NCBI RefSeq assembly: GCF_019970045.1
Contig: NZ_JAHXYI010000005.1
Location: 248,001-312,000 of the forward strand
DNA length: 64,000 nt
Origin: Chryseobacterium sp. GVT01B
GTDB taxonomy: Bacteria > Bacteroidota > Bacteroidia > Flavobacteriales > Weeksellaceae
Direction: 5' to 3'
Of the stretch, positions 45,156 to 54,793 are shown piece by piece; the first letter of the stretch is position 1, and every line of letters starts with the position of its first letter. The notes under the pieces were generated by a model. That model was not told the DNA's origin, did no database searches, and worked only from the letters and a program-made list of their open reading frames with translations. Both the position numbers and the translations under genes were made by a program.

Positions 45156-45187
45156 AAAATCGCCACAAGCAAGCTTGTGGCGATTTT
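45156..45187 (-). terminator. Terminator of the M36 protease gene
   Basis: A perfect 15-bp stem, aaaatcgccacaagc against gcttgtggcgatttt, with a 2-nt spacer, 20 nt past the stop. It is symmetrical and could act both ways. Confidence 0.85.
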
Positions 45188-45206
45188 GAAATTAAATATA
45201 AGTAAA

Positions 45207-47840
45207 TTATTTTTTAACCATTACTTTTGAAGCGGCTTCAAAACCAAGTCCTTTGATTTTCACCATATAAGTTCCGTTTACCAGGTTGCTTGTAGAAATT
45301 GCTTTCTTAGCATCCGGTGAAATTTTATCTTCAGAAGAAACCAGTTTACCAGACATGTCATAAAGTTCTACGCTTACTTTTCCAAGAGTATTGCTTGGGA
45401 AGTTGATATAAAACTCGTCTTTAGCAGGGTTTGGATAGATAGAAATATTCTTATTCTTATCACCATTCACTTCATTGGTAGCTAATAAACATTGTTCCGG
45501 TACATTAAAGTCCTGAACCTGATCATTAATATTATTCTTCACTCCCGCAGATGCATTCACTCCTAAACCTCTTCTTGCGAAAACGCCCCAGATCATACAT
45601 TTGTCAACACCTCCAGTTGTTGCCAGCTCTGCTGCTAATATTGCATTTCTTCCATCAATAAAGCTAGGGTTACATGCCTGAAGTTTCAGAGCATCTGTTA
45701 CCAGCTGTAATACTTTTGTACTTCCGTTAGGAGTTGTGGATAATACATCTGAAGAATATCCGTATTTTTCAACATATTTCCAGTGAAGATCCCATAGCAT
45801 AGTAGCCCAAACGAAACCAATAGAGTGTACATCCGGAACGATTGCTGATCCGTTATTGTATTCCATTCCATTGGTATCTCCATATGTAAATCCGTTAACA
45901 GCAAGACTTGTTGAATATTTTGCAGGTCTGATACCACCACCTGTTATCGCCTGACCTATAGCATAAGTACCTGTACCTCTCGCCACAGTAGCATTGTCTC
46001 CAGCTTTATTAGTCAACATTAAGGCGAAGAAATCAGACCATCCTTCTCCCATCTGTTCTCTACTCACTCCTGCATTCAGACAGTTATATCCTGTACCTGT
46101 CATTCTGTTGGATATTCCGTGACCATATTCATGAGTTACGATTCCGTTATCAAAACTTCCATCAGGAGTCATATTTCCTTTTAGGGTAACATTTACAGTA
46201 GTACTTGCTGCCATCTGAGTTTTGATATATTCTCCCTCTGCATTGGTAATAAGTACCGAAGGAATTGTAATTGTTGGATCATTACCTGCCATATTACCTA
46301 TAGTAGCTCCGTTCACTGCATTGTTATAAACAATCGCTGCTTTAGCTCCGGCATCCTGAAGGTTTTTCACTTTAACAGCAAAAGAACATGTTCCTCTTTC
46401 AACCAGTCCTATTTTATCAGTCAATGAACTTGCAGGTAAAGCTGTACAACCATCCAAAACTGATGAAAGCGCTACATCTCCTGTTATTCCGCTCATAGGT
46501 AATGGAGTACCGAACTGAGCAGTCCCAGCTCCCGGTGTACGGGAAACAGCAGCCGTTGGTGCATTATAGTAGAATACTCTTCCTACCGGAGACCAAAGGT
46601 ACATCTGCATTTTACCATTATAACCATCCTGTCCTGAAGAGAAATTTGCGTTATTTAATCCGCTGCCATCCTGCGCCTCTGCATATACAGAATCATCATC
46701 TCCTCCTACAGGTCCATTACCAAAATTGTTCTGTTGGAAGTTTCTGGCAGATTCTGTAAATCCGAATTTGTAGAAAACATCATGAATTCTATTATTCAGA
46801 TAAAATAAATTCGTAATAGCAGCATTTCTGTTGTTTAACGGAGTTTCATTGATATTAAAAGGGAAATCAAAATTTCTTGTTGCCCCACCATCTGCCGGAG
46901 CTCCTGTAAGATAATCAGGTGCTGTTAAAGCTGTTCCTGCAGCATCTTCATAGGCAAAAACATTATTTCCTCTTGTAACAGTATAATGAGTGGTACCATC
47001 AGAATGCCATCCTTCCGGGGAAGCACTCAGAATCCAGGGATTAGTAATGATTGATCTTGAACCAAAAGTAGGTGCTTCAATTGGCAATGGAAATACATTA
47101 TAGGATGCATTATCCGGTAAAAGTAACGGAATATTATTCTGTACTACATTATTTTGAGGCCCCATTAGAGTATTTTCAAAATGATCAGCATGGCTGTATT
47201 CAGCATCTGAGCTATAAGCATCATGATGGAAATTACAAGATAAAGTCAGATTATTTTTTAACAGGATATTTCCATTATTGGCATCTACTAAAATATTCCA
47301 GTAATTCGGAGTCTTTGGTTCCGTTAAGGTATATTCATAGGCTAAACGCAGGTTTCCATTCTCGTCATTGGTATATACCAGTCTTTGATTGGCTGATGTA
47401 GCTTTTTTTTGAGTCTTTTCAAGATATTCAAGAATCGTAAAATTTGCAATATCAGGGTTTTTCAGATCTTCAGCAATTTTTTGAAGAGCTGTGCTTTTAT
47501 TAATAGCAGCTGTACCGGATGTAGATGCAGTATAATCTTTCACAAAATTGTCCGTATAATAAACAATTTTATTGTCCTTGATCAATGCTGTTCCTACAGA
47601 GCTGTAAATTGGCAAACCATTATAAGTCTGTAAAAATTTCACAACATTACCATTTAAGGATTTTGAAGGATCTACAATATCAACAATGATATTATTAAGA
47701 TCAGACTTTTTATATTCTCTTATTTTATTTTGAGAAATATAATCCTTAATCAGTTTTTCATTATCCTGTCCAAACAATACAGTCGGAAATGCAGAAAATA
47801 CTGCAAATAAAAGGGGTAGAGCTCTATTTTTCATATCCAT
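45207..47840 (-). CDS. M36 (fungalysin-like) metallopeptidase with PA and T9SS domains
   Basis: An 877-residue secreted zinc protease. Signal peptide to FGQ (about residue 25), an FTP-type propeptide domain (GNVVKFLQTYNGLPIYSSVGTALI...), then the M36 catalytic domain with the zinc motif HEYGHGISNRM and the downstream Glu in EQMGEGWSDFFAL. A PA domain (GCTALPASSLTDKIGLVERGTCSFAVKVKNLQDAGAK) is inserted before the zinc site. The C-terminus is a T9SS sorting domain (ISIYPNPAKDEFYINFP...). It is probably a broad extracellular protease. All catalytic residues are present. Confidence 0.93.
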   Translation of the reverse strand: MDMKNRALPLLFAVFSAFPTVLFGQDNEKLIKDYISQNKIREYKKSDLNNIIVDIVDPSKSLNGNVVKFLQTYNGLPIYSSVGTALIKDNKIVYYTDNFVKDYTASTSGTAAINKSTALQKIAEDLKNPDIANFTILEYLEKTQKKATSANQRLVYTNDENGNLRLAYEYTLTEPKTPNYWNILVDANNGNILLKNNLTLSCNFHHDAYSSDAEYSHADHFENTLMGPQNNVVQNNIPLLLPDNASYNVFPLPIEAPTFGSRSIITNPWILSASPEGWHSDGTTHYTVTRGNNVFAYEDAAGTALTAPDYLTGAPADGGATRNFDFPFNINETPLNNRNAAITNLFYLNNRIHDVFYKFGFTESARNFQQNNFGNGPVGGDDDSVYAEAQDGSGLNNANFSSGQDGYNGKMQMYLWSPVGRVFYYNAPTAAVSRTPGAGTAQFGTPLPMSGITGDVALSSVLDGCTALPASSLTDKIGLVERGTCSFAVKVKNLQDAGAKAAIVYNNAVNGATIGNMAGNDPTITIPSVLITNAEGEYIKTQMAASTTVNVTLKGNMTPDGSFDNGIVTHEYGHGISNRMTGTGYNCLNAGVSREQMGEGWSDFFALMLTNKAGDNATVARGTGTYAIGQAITGGGIRPAKYSTSLAVNGFTYGDTNGMEYNNGSAIVPDVHSIGFVWATMLWDLHWKYVEKYGYSSDVLSTTPNGSTKVLQLVTDALKLQACNPSFIDGRNAILAAELATTGGVDKCMIWGVFARRGLGVNASAGVKNNINDQVQDFNVPEQCLLATNEVNGDKNKNISIYPNPAKDEFYINFPSNTLGKVSVELYDMSGKLVSSEDKISPDAKKAISTSNLVNGTYMVKIKGLGFEAASKVMVKK

Positions 47841-48174
47841 TATTAAAGCCGCTAATCTACAAATAATTCACATAACTTTAATATTTTTTTTATTAAAAAT
47901 AAAAATATAAATAAATACATTAGAAATTGTCAAACTAACATCATTTTACATATATCTCAATAGAGAGAACCTCGTCATAAATTTATGTCTACCACATTAT
48001 ATTTAACGAATTTTTAAATCTTCACAATGTAATTATTTCATCAAATAAGTCACACATCACTGTAATATTTTTAATGATTATCTCCTTTTACTTTATATTA
48101 TTATTTTTTAAAAAGGCTATATTACCTACTCTTTCTTTTATCATATTTTTACTTTATAGTATAGAGATAAAAAA
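47841..48174. other. Gene-free AT-rich region
   Basis: About 330 nt between the M36 gene start and the rpsA terminator. Very AT-rich with poly-T/A runs. A short plus-strand ORF here overlaps rpsA and has no coding features. Only promoter sequences for the M36 gene are expected. Confidence 0.4.
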
Positions 48175-48194
48175 AGCCGCTCAAACGAGCGGCT
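48175..48194 (-). terminator. Terminator of rpsA
   Basis: An 8-bp stem, agccgctc against gagcggct, with loop aaac and an adjacent A run, 25 nt past the rpsA stop. Confidence 0.75.
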
Positions 48195-48218
48195 CCTTAT
48201 ATATCAATGGTTCAAAGA

Positions 48219-50009
48219 TTATTTACCTTCTTCCATTTTTCTTTTCAACTCTGCTAATGCATCGATGTCTCCAAGAGTAGATCTTTCTTCGTTGTTTGAA
48301 GAAGAAGATACGTTTCTAGAAGAAGATTCTTTAACGTTTTTCTTTTCTTCGTCTCTGAAGATACCTGTGTGAGATACTACTACTCTCTTGAATTCTTTGT
48401 TGAATTCGATTACTTTGAACTGAGCATCTTCACCTTTTTTGATTTTAGATCCATCTTCTTTCTCTAATAATCTTGAAGGGCAGAATGCTTCAACTTCAGC
48501 ATCTTCGAATTGAACAGAAGCTCCTTTATCGTGAACTTCTACAGCTTTACCAGCGTGGATAGTTCCTTCAGCATATTTAGTTTCGAATTTATCCCATGGG
48601 TTTTCAGTCAATTGCTTGTGACCTAGAGATAATCTTCTAGCTTGGATATCTAATTCAAGAACTACAACATCTAATTTATCACCTACTGCGCAGAACTCAG
48701 ATGGGTGCTTGATTTTCTTAGTCCAAGAAAGATCAGAGATGTAGATTAATCCGTCGATACCTTCTTCTAACTCTACGAATACACCAAAGTTAGTGAAGTT
48801 TCTTACAGTTCCTACATGCTGAGATCCTACCGGATACTTAGCTTCGATGTTTTCCCATGGATCTTTAGACAATTGCTTGATACCAAGAGAAATTTTTCTT
48901 TCTTCTCTATCTAAAGTTAATACTTCAGCTTCTACTTCATCACCTACTTTTACGAAATCTCCAGCAGATCTTAAGTGAGTAGACCAAGACATTTCAGAAA
49001 CGTGGATTAATCCTTCTACACCTGGAGCGATTTCTACGAATGCACCATAGTCAGCAAGAACTACTACTTTTCCTTTTACTTTGTCACCTACTTTCAAGTC
49101 AGCAGAAAGAGCATCCCAAGGATGAGCTTCTAATTGCTTCATACCTAATTGGATTCTTGTTTTCTCATCATCGAAATCAAGGATTACAACTTTTACAGTC
49201 TGTCCGTCTTCTAGGATTTCAGATGGGTGGTTCACTCTAGACCAAGAAAGGTCTGTAATGTGGATCAATCCATCAACACCTCCTAAGTCAATGAATACAC
49301 CGTAAGAAGTAATATTCTTAACAGTACCTTCAAGAACCTGACCTTTTTCAAGCTGAGCGATGATTTCTTTTTTCTGACCTTCGATATCTGCTTCGATCAA
49401 TGCTTTGTGAGATACAACTACGTTTTTGAACTCAGGGTTGATTTTCACAACTTTGAACTCCATAGTTTTTCCTACGAACTGATCGTAATCTTTAATTGGC
49501 TTAACGTCAATTTGAGAACCAGGTAAGAATGCTTCGATTCCGTGAACATCAACGATCATACCACCTTTAGTTCTTGATTTAACAAAACCGTTAACGATTT
49601 CTCCAGTTTCGTGAAGTTCGTTTACTTTATCCCAAGCTTTAAGCGTTCTAGCTTTTCTGTGAGATAATTGTAACTGACCAGTTTTGTCTTCTCTCTTGTC
49701 AACCATTACTTCTACCTCATCACCTACTTTCAGGCCTTGGTTGTAACGGAATTCGTTAAGAGAAATAACACCTTCAGATTTGAAGTTGATGTCTACGATA
49801 GCTTCTTTGTCAGTTAATCTTACAACTCTACCAACTAAAACGTCATTATCGTTCAGGCTGTTAAGAGATCCGTTATAGATTTCTTCTAAATCGCTTTTTT
49901 CTTTTCTCGCATCTGCATCAAGACCTGATTCGAAAGAATCCCAATCAAATTGTTCTGGTGCTACGTTTTGGTTTAATAAAACCTCTGCTGAATTTGTCTC
50001 TTTTGACAT
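48219..50009 (-). CDS. rpsA: 30S ribosomal protein S1
   Basis: A 596-residue S1 with a string of S1 (OB-fold) domains, for example [29 protein letters not shown]-like and [30 protein letters not shown]-like repeats. About six domains are visible, with a Ser/Asn-rich linker and a short C-terminal helix ([16 protein letters not shown]). It recruits mRNA to the ribosome. In Bacteroidetes, which rarely use Shine-Dalgarno sequences, S1 is especially important. It has a strong promoter and a long leader of about 115 nt. Confidence 0.97.
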   Translation of the reverse strand: [596 protein letters not shown]

Positions 50010-50131
50010 TTTCTAATAAAAATTTGTATTCCTTCTTTTTTAACGGTTTGAATAAATGCGGATTAAAAAATACGGAAGTAATTAATTTTAAGTAATTTAC
50101 CCATCAAACCTTTTCGCCACAAAAGTGGGTG

Positions 50132-50162
50132 CAAAGATAGGAATTTTATTTGAGATAAACAA
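50132..50162 (-). promoter_or_regulatory. Promoter of rpsA
   Basis: Minus strand TTG (50162-50160) and TATCTTTG (50139-50132) with a 20-nt spacer, followed by GC, match the Bacteroidetes consensus very well. The leader to the ATG is about 115 nt. Confidence 0.75.
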
Positions 50163-50449
50163 TACATTTGCCTTTACAAATTTTCTCGTTAAACAACTGA
50201 ATATCAATATTTACGATTTAAAGATTATAAGGATTTAAAAATTGAAAGATCAGGCGGTTCAGAAAAACTCAGTTATTTTTTTGATCAAAAGAGCAGGAAT
50301 ACAATCCATATATGAGATTCTTCATTTCGCTACACTTCATTCAGAATGACAGTAACCCAGAATTAAAACAATAACAATTAAAGAAGAGCAGCACTTCCCT
50401 ATCCCTCTAAACCCTCAAACTCTCCCACACAGCACCCACTTAAATTCAC
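50163..50449. repeat. Intergenic region with a short dispersed repeat
   Basis: About 290 nt before the helicase gene contain no gene. Positions 50314-50352 read gattcttcatttcgc...cattcagaatgacag, a short element seen repeatedly in flavobacterial intergenic DNA (from memory). The rest is AT-rich. Confidence 0.4.
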
Positions 50450-50457
50450 TACCTTTG
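50450..50457 (+). promoter_or_regulatory. -7 element immediately before the helicase start
   Basis: TACCTTTG lies 4 nt before the ATG at 50462. If it is used, the transcript starts at or next to the ATG and would be leaderless. Confidence 0.45.
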
Positions 50458-50461
50458 CACC

Positions 50462-51769
50462 ATGGAACTACAATCAATCTACCAGAAGCTGCAGATTCAG
50501 GATATGAATCAGATGCAGAAATCTACTTATAATGCGTCTGAAAACAATACAGACATTGTTTTACTCTCTCCTACAGGATCTGGAAAGACTCTTGCTTTTT
50601 TATTCCCGGTTCTTCGGAATCTGAAAAAAAATGTTCAGGGGGTTCAGGCATTGATATTGGTTCCGGCCAGAGAATTGGCTCTACAGATTGAACAGGTTTT
50701 CAAAGCAATGGGAACAGATTTTAAAGTATCTGTTTGTTACGGCGGACATGACAAAAAAATCGAGGTTAACAATTTAATTGAAGCTCCTGCAGTGTTAATA
50801 GGAACTCCGGGAAGAGTTGCTTACCATGTGAGAAATAATAATTTCGATCCGAAAACGATTAAAACCCTCGTTCTTGATGAATTCGATAAAGCGCTGGAAT
50901 TAGGTTTCCATGAAGATATGGAGTTTATTGCCGGCTCATTAAAAGGACTTTCACAAAGAATTTTAACTTCAGCCACTGCAATGGATGAAATTCCATCGTT
51001 TACAGGTCTTAAAAATGAAAAAACAATCGACTTTTTAAAACTAAGTGAAGTAAAACCAGACATTCAATTGCGAAAAGTAATGACAATTTCTGAGGAAAAA
51101 CTGGATACTTTGTTTAATTTAATCTGTAAAATAGGAAATAAAAGAACTCTTATTTTCTGTAACCACCGTGAAGCCGTTGACAGAATTTCTGAACTTCTTC
51201 ATCAGATGGGAATCGACAGAGAAACCTTCCATGGCGGAATGGAACAAGATGAAAGAGAACGTGCATTGCTGAAATTCAGAAATGATTCTGCAAGAATTCT
51301 TATCACTACGGATCTTGCTGCCCGTGGACTTGATGTTCCGGAGGTAGAATCTATTGTACATTATCAGCTTCCTCCAAAAGAAGATGCTTTTATTCATAGA
51401 AACGGACGTACTGCAAGAATGAATGCCAAAGGTTTTGTATATCTGATCATGACAGAGGACGAAAATTTCCCATTCATTAAAAATAATACCCCTGAAGAAA
51501 GTGTTGCCGGATTTACTAAAGTTCCGGAAAAAACACCTTTCCAGACTATTTATATTAGTGCAGGAAAAAAAGATAAGGTCAATAAAGTGGATGTTGTGGG
51601 ATATCTTATCAAAAAAGGAGAACTTCAGAAAGAAGATATCGGTTTGATTGAAGTAAAGGACACCACTTCCTATGTTGCTGTTTCCAGAAGTAAAGTCAAT
51701 GCTGTTTTAAGAAAGCTGCAAAACGAAAAACTGAAAGGAAAGAAAGTAAAAATGGAAGTTGCTTATTAA
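50462..51769 (+). CDS. DEAD/DEAH-box RNA helicase
   Basis: A 435-residue RNA helicase. Motif I SPTGSGKT, Ia PARELALQ, Ib TPGRV, motif II DEFD (a variant of DEAD), motif III SAT, then domain 2 with IITTDLAARGLDVP-like ILITTDLAARGLDVPEV and motif VI HRNGRTAR. The N-terminal Q-motif glutamine (MNQMQKST) is present. A C-terminal extension of about 70 residues (KTPFQTIYISAGKKDKVNKVDVVGYLIKKGEL...KVKMEVAY) matches the DbpA-type RNA-binding domain, so a role in ribosome assembly is likely. Confidence 0.92.
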   Translation: MELQSIYQKLQIQDMNQMQKSTYNASENNTDIVLLSPTGSGKTLAFLFPVLRNLKKNVQGVQALILVPARELALQIEQVFKAMGTDFKVSVCYGGHDKKIEVNNLIEAPAVLIGTPGRVAYHVRNNNFDPKTIKTLVLDEFDKALELGFHEDMEFIAGSLKGLSQRILTSATAMDEIPSFTGLKNEKTIDFLKLSEVKPDIQLRKVMTISEEKLDTLFNLICKIGNKRTLIFCNHREAVDRISELLHQMGIDRETFHGGMEQDERERALLKFRNDSARILITTDLAARGLDVPEVESIVHYQLPPKEDAFIHRNGRTARMNAKGFVYLIMTEDENFPFIKNNTPEESVAGFTKVPEKTPFQTIYISAGKKDKVNKVDVVGYLIKKGELQKEDIGLIEVKDTTSYVAVSRSKVNAVLRKLQNEKLKGKKVKMEVAY

Positions 51770-51879
51770 ACCACAAAAGTCACAAAAGTTTTTTAAGTTG
51801 ATACTTTGTGTATATAAAGTTCACATAAGCTTGTAAAAATCTTCAATTTTCAAAGATAAAGTAATTAATCTTGAGAGAA

Positions 51880-51932
51880 TTCCCCTCCTCCGGAGGGGTG
51901 GCGAAAATTCAGAGAATTTTTGACGGGGTGGT
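51880..51932. repeat. Dispersed repeat, copy B (41-nt exact core)
   Basis: 51892-51932 is the exact reverse complement of 26676-26716. A C-run (cccctcctcc) and a G-run (ggaggggtgg) pair at the outer edge; an internal hairpin is aaaattc-aga-gaatttt. It lies between the convergent helicase and SMP-30 genes. Confidence 0.7.
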
Positions 51933-51940
51933 TTCAACAA

Positions 51941-51997
51941 TATAACAAAAGAGCTCTGATGTTCCATTCGTGGTAACTTCAGAGCTCTTTTGTTATA
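51941..51997 (-). terminator. Terminator of the SMP-30 gene
   Basis: A 19-bp perfect stem (tataacaaaagagctctga and its complement) around a 19-nt loop, 10 nt after the SMP-30 stop. It may also stop the convergent helicase transcript. Confidence 0.8.
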
Positions 51998-52006
51998 AGA
52001 AATATA

Positions 52007-52900
52007 CTACTTTATTCCTCTTACTTTGGTAGGAAAAGTATACACAGATTTTGAGGCAGTAATGAAGAGTATATCATTATTTTCTCCACCAAAAGTTACA
52101 TTGGAAGTCCACTTTTCAGGGATAGGAATATGGTAAATTTTCTTTCCGGAACGGTTAAAAACATGTACTCCATCTCCTGTAAGGTAAAGATTGCCATGTT
52201 TATCTAACTCCATTCCGTCTGATCCCATTTCACAGAAAAGTCTTTTTTCAGACAGCTTTCCTTCGTCCAATATATCATATACATATGTTTTTCCGGCATC
52301 AATATCAGAAAGGTATAATTTTTTCAGTTTTTCACTGCCTACAATTCCATTCGGCTGCGTAAATGTATCCAGCTTGGTTACTTTTCCTGATTTATCTCTG
52401 TAATAAAGGCTTTTGTGTGGTAATTCCTGTTTAAAACCGACCCAGTAATCTCTTTCATACAATGGATCTGTAAAGTACATGCCTCCGGCTTCGTCATTCC
52501 ATACATCATTGGGACCGTTCAACCTTTTTCCTTCAAAACCTTTAAGCAGAACTTCTACTTTTTTGTCTTTGGAAATTTTCCAGATTTCTCCCTGATCATC
52601 TGAACAGGTAATCAAATATCCGTCTTTGTCAAAGTGCATTCCGTTTGCCCTTCCCGTCTTGTCTAAGAACTCTATGACTGTATTGCTTTTCCAGTCCCAA
52701 TAATAGATCTTATCATTGGGTTGATCGGTAAAGTAAACATTTCCTTCTTTATCTGCTGATGGTCCTTCTGTGAAACTGAATGTATCGGAAACCTTTTCCG
52801 GTTTTACTCCTTCATAAAACATTTTACTATAATTTACTGATTGACAGTTTACCAATGCGAAAACCAAACCAATCATGCCTATTTTAAAGATATTCTTCAT
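52007..52900 (-). CDS. SMP-30/gluconolactonase-like lipoprotein
   Basis: A 297-residue beta-propeller with a lipoprotein signal (LVNC, Cys at 19). SFTEGPSADKEGNVYFTDQPNDKIYYWD and RLNGPNDVWNDEAGGMYFTDPLYERDYW are typical of SMP-30/gluconolactonase/LRE proteins, with a metal-binding Glu near residue 45 and Asn and Asp in later blades. It would hydrolyse a sugar lactone or similar ester at the cell envelope; the substrate is unknown. It is divergent from ccoG. Confidence 0.87.
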   Translation of the reverse strand: MKNIFKIGMIGLVFALVNCQSVNYSKMFYEGVKPEKVSDTFSFTEGPSADKEGNVYFTDQPNDKIYYWDWKSNTVIEFLDKTGRANGMHFDKDGYLITCSDDQGEIWKISKDKKVEVLLKGFEGKRLNGPNDVWNDEAGGMYFTDPLYERDYWVGFKQELPHKSLYYRDKSGKVTKLDTFTQPNGIVGSEKLKKLYLSDIDAGKTYVYDILDEGKLSEKRLFCEMGSDGMELDKHGNLYLTGDGVHVFNRSGKKIYHIPIPEKWTSNVTFGGENNDILFITASKSVYTFPTKVRGIK

Positions 52901-53157
52901 ACTTCATTTTTAAACCTGCAATTTACAATATGACCTACAGGTTTCAAAATATTTTCCCGTTTTGATACAATAAAAATCATAAATACAAAATGTCCCAATT
53001 GTCCTATTTTTGAAGTAGATCATATTAGTAATAAAAAGATATAATCCGGAGCTTTGCAGTAACAGGATCAATCACTTTTTTCAATGAAAAAATCAATGCA
53101 AAAAAGAAGGTGAATCCGGATGAAAATAGTACCAAAATACTTTTATAGCACACAATA

Positions 53158-54600
53158 ATGAGCGCAGAGTCCAACAATATCAAGTCTTTGGAAATTGAAA
53201 ATGAAGATTTCAGAAATTCAGTGGGAACAATGGATGAAACCGGAAAAAGGAAGTGGATATTCCCCAGAAAACCAAAAGGAAAATACACCAACTACAGGAA
53301 TTACGCCAGCTATTTTCTTCTTGCTTTATTTTTCGGGCTGCCTTTTGTAAAGATCAACAATAATCCTTTCTTGCTCATCAATGTTATCGACAGGAAATTC
53401 TTTATCCTCGGACAGCCTTTCTATCTGCAGGACTTTTTTATCCTTGCATTAGGTGCCGTAACTTCTGTCATTTTTGTAATGTTATTTACCGTGGTTTTCG
53501 GAAGGATATTCTGTGGCTGGCTTTGCCCTCAAACTCTTTTTATGGAAATGGTTTTCCGTAAAATAGAATATTGGATTGAAGGAGACCGAAATAAGCAGAT
53601 GAAACTCGACCGACAGGAATGGGATGCCGAGAAAATCCGAAAAAGAATGACGAAATGGTCCGTATTTATTTTGATCTCCCTGATCATTTCTACTTTCATG
53701 TTTATGTATATTGTAGGCTATGAACAGGTTTTCCAGATTATGCAGGAAGGACCTTCAGAACATCCTTTAAAGTTCATTACGATGATCTTTTTCACGATGA
53801 CTTTCTATTTTGTTTTTGCATGGCTTCGTGAGCAGGTATGTACTCTGGTTTGTCCTTACGGAAGGCTTCAGGGAGTTTTAATTGATAAACAGACAATCAA
53901 CGTATATTACGATTTTAAAAGAGGGGAAGGCCGTTCAAAATGGAGAAATAATGAAGACAGAAAAGCGGCTGGGAAGGGAGATTGTATAGATTGTAACCAA
54001 TGCGTTGTTGTCTGTCCTACGGGAATTGACATCAGAAACGGGCAGCAATTGGAGTGTGTGAATTGTACTGCCTGCATTGATGCTTGTGATGAAGTCATGG
54101 AAAAGGTAGGCTTACCCAAAGGATTGGTGCGTTATGCTACAGAATCAGAAATTGAAAACAGCGAGAAGTTCAGATTTACTCCGAGAATGAAAGCAACGAC
54201 CGTTATTCTGGCATTGCTGATCGGATTCCTTGGATTTTTAATGTACGACCGTGGTTCTATGGAAGCGAAATTCATCAAACCGGCTGGTTCTACTTTTTTC
54301 GTTAAAAACGGTAAAATCACCAATACTTTTATTTATACACTTCTGAATAAATCGAATGAGAAAAAGATCCTAAATATTAAAGTTATCACCCCATCAAATG
54401 CTGAAATCACTTATTTCGGTTCTGAAAAAATCATATTGAAAGGAGACCAGATTCTGAAAGGAAACATCAATATTTCTTTCCCTGAAGATGAGATTAAGTT
54501 CTCAAAACAAAATATGATCATCGGAGTCTTTGATGAAAAAGGAAAACTGGTAGATTCATTTGAAACAACTTTTGAAGGGCCATTTAAGTTAGCTCTTTAG
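53158..54600 (+). CDS. ccoG: Cytochrome c oxidase accessory protein CcoG
   Basis: A 480-residue membrane ferredoxin. Membrane segments near residues 45-110 surround CGWLCPQ, then CTLVCPYGRLQG, followed by two 4Fe-4S motifs (CIDCNQCVVVCP and CVNCTACIDACD). The C-terminal part is an Ig-like domain (FVKNGKITNTFIYTLLNKSN...). CcoG acts in copper reduction for cbb3 oxidase assembly. The start at 53158 is the first ATG of a conserved frame. The ccoNOP/ccoH genes are not in the visible neighbourhood. Confidence 0.93.
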   Translation: MSAESNNIKSLEIENEDFRNSVGTMDETGKRKWIFPRKPKGKYTNYRNYASYFLLALFFGLPFVKINNNPFLLINVIDRKFFILGQPFYLQDFFILALGAVTSVIFVMLFTVVFGRIFCGWLCPQTLFMEMVFRKIEYWIEGDRNKQMKLDRQEWDAEKIRKRMTKWSVFILISLIISTFMFMYIVGYEQVFQIMQEGPSEHPLKFITMIFFTMTFYFVFAWLREQVCTLVCPYGRLQGVLIDKQTINVYYDFKRGEGRSKWRNNEDRKAAGKGDCIDCNQCVVVCPTGIDIRNGQQLECVNCTACIDACDEVMEKVGLPKGLVRYATESEIENSEKFRFTPRMKATTVILALLIGFLGFLMYDRGSMEAKFIKPAGSTFFVKNGKITNTFIYTLLNKSNEKKILNIKVITPSNAEITYFGSEKIILKGDQILKGNINISFPEDEIKFSKQNMIIGVFDEKGKLVDSFETTFEGPFKLAL

Positions 54601-54793
54601 AGAGCAGATGGTAGGTTGCAGGAAATAGGGATTAGGAAAAATGCGCTGTGAAATATGGATAGAGGTTTATTATATCAATGGTGAATTTTGCTTCGCCAGT
54701 GAATAGTGAATCTTAACAGAGCAGAACTGACAACTTTAAACGCTAAACGCTAAACCTTAAACATTTAACTCAGAACCTTGAACTTTAAACTCA
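54601..54793. repeat. Low-complexity intergenic sequence
   Basis: Between ccoG and the convergent AraC gene, 54733-54790 holds repeated 'ctttaaac', 'gctaaac' and 'cttaaac' words. No hairpin terminator or gene is clear. Confidence 0.4.

Noticed and set aside
48074..48280. Small plus-strand membrane ORF
   Set aside because: It is hydrophobic only because of AT-rich sequence, overlaps the rpsA end and includes its terminator.
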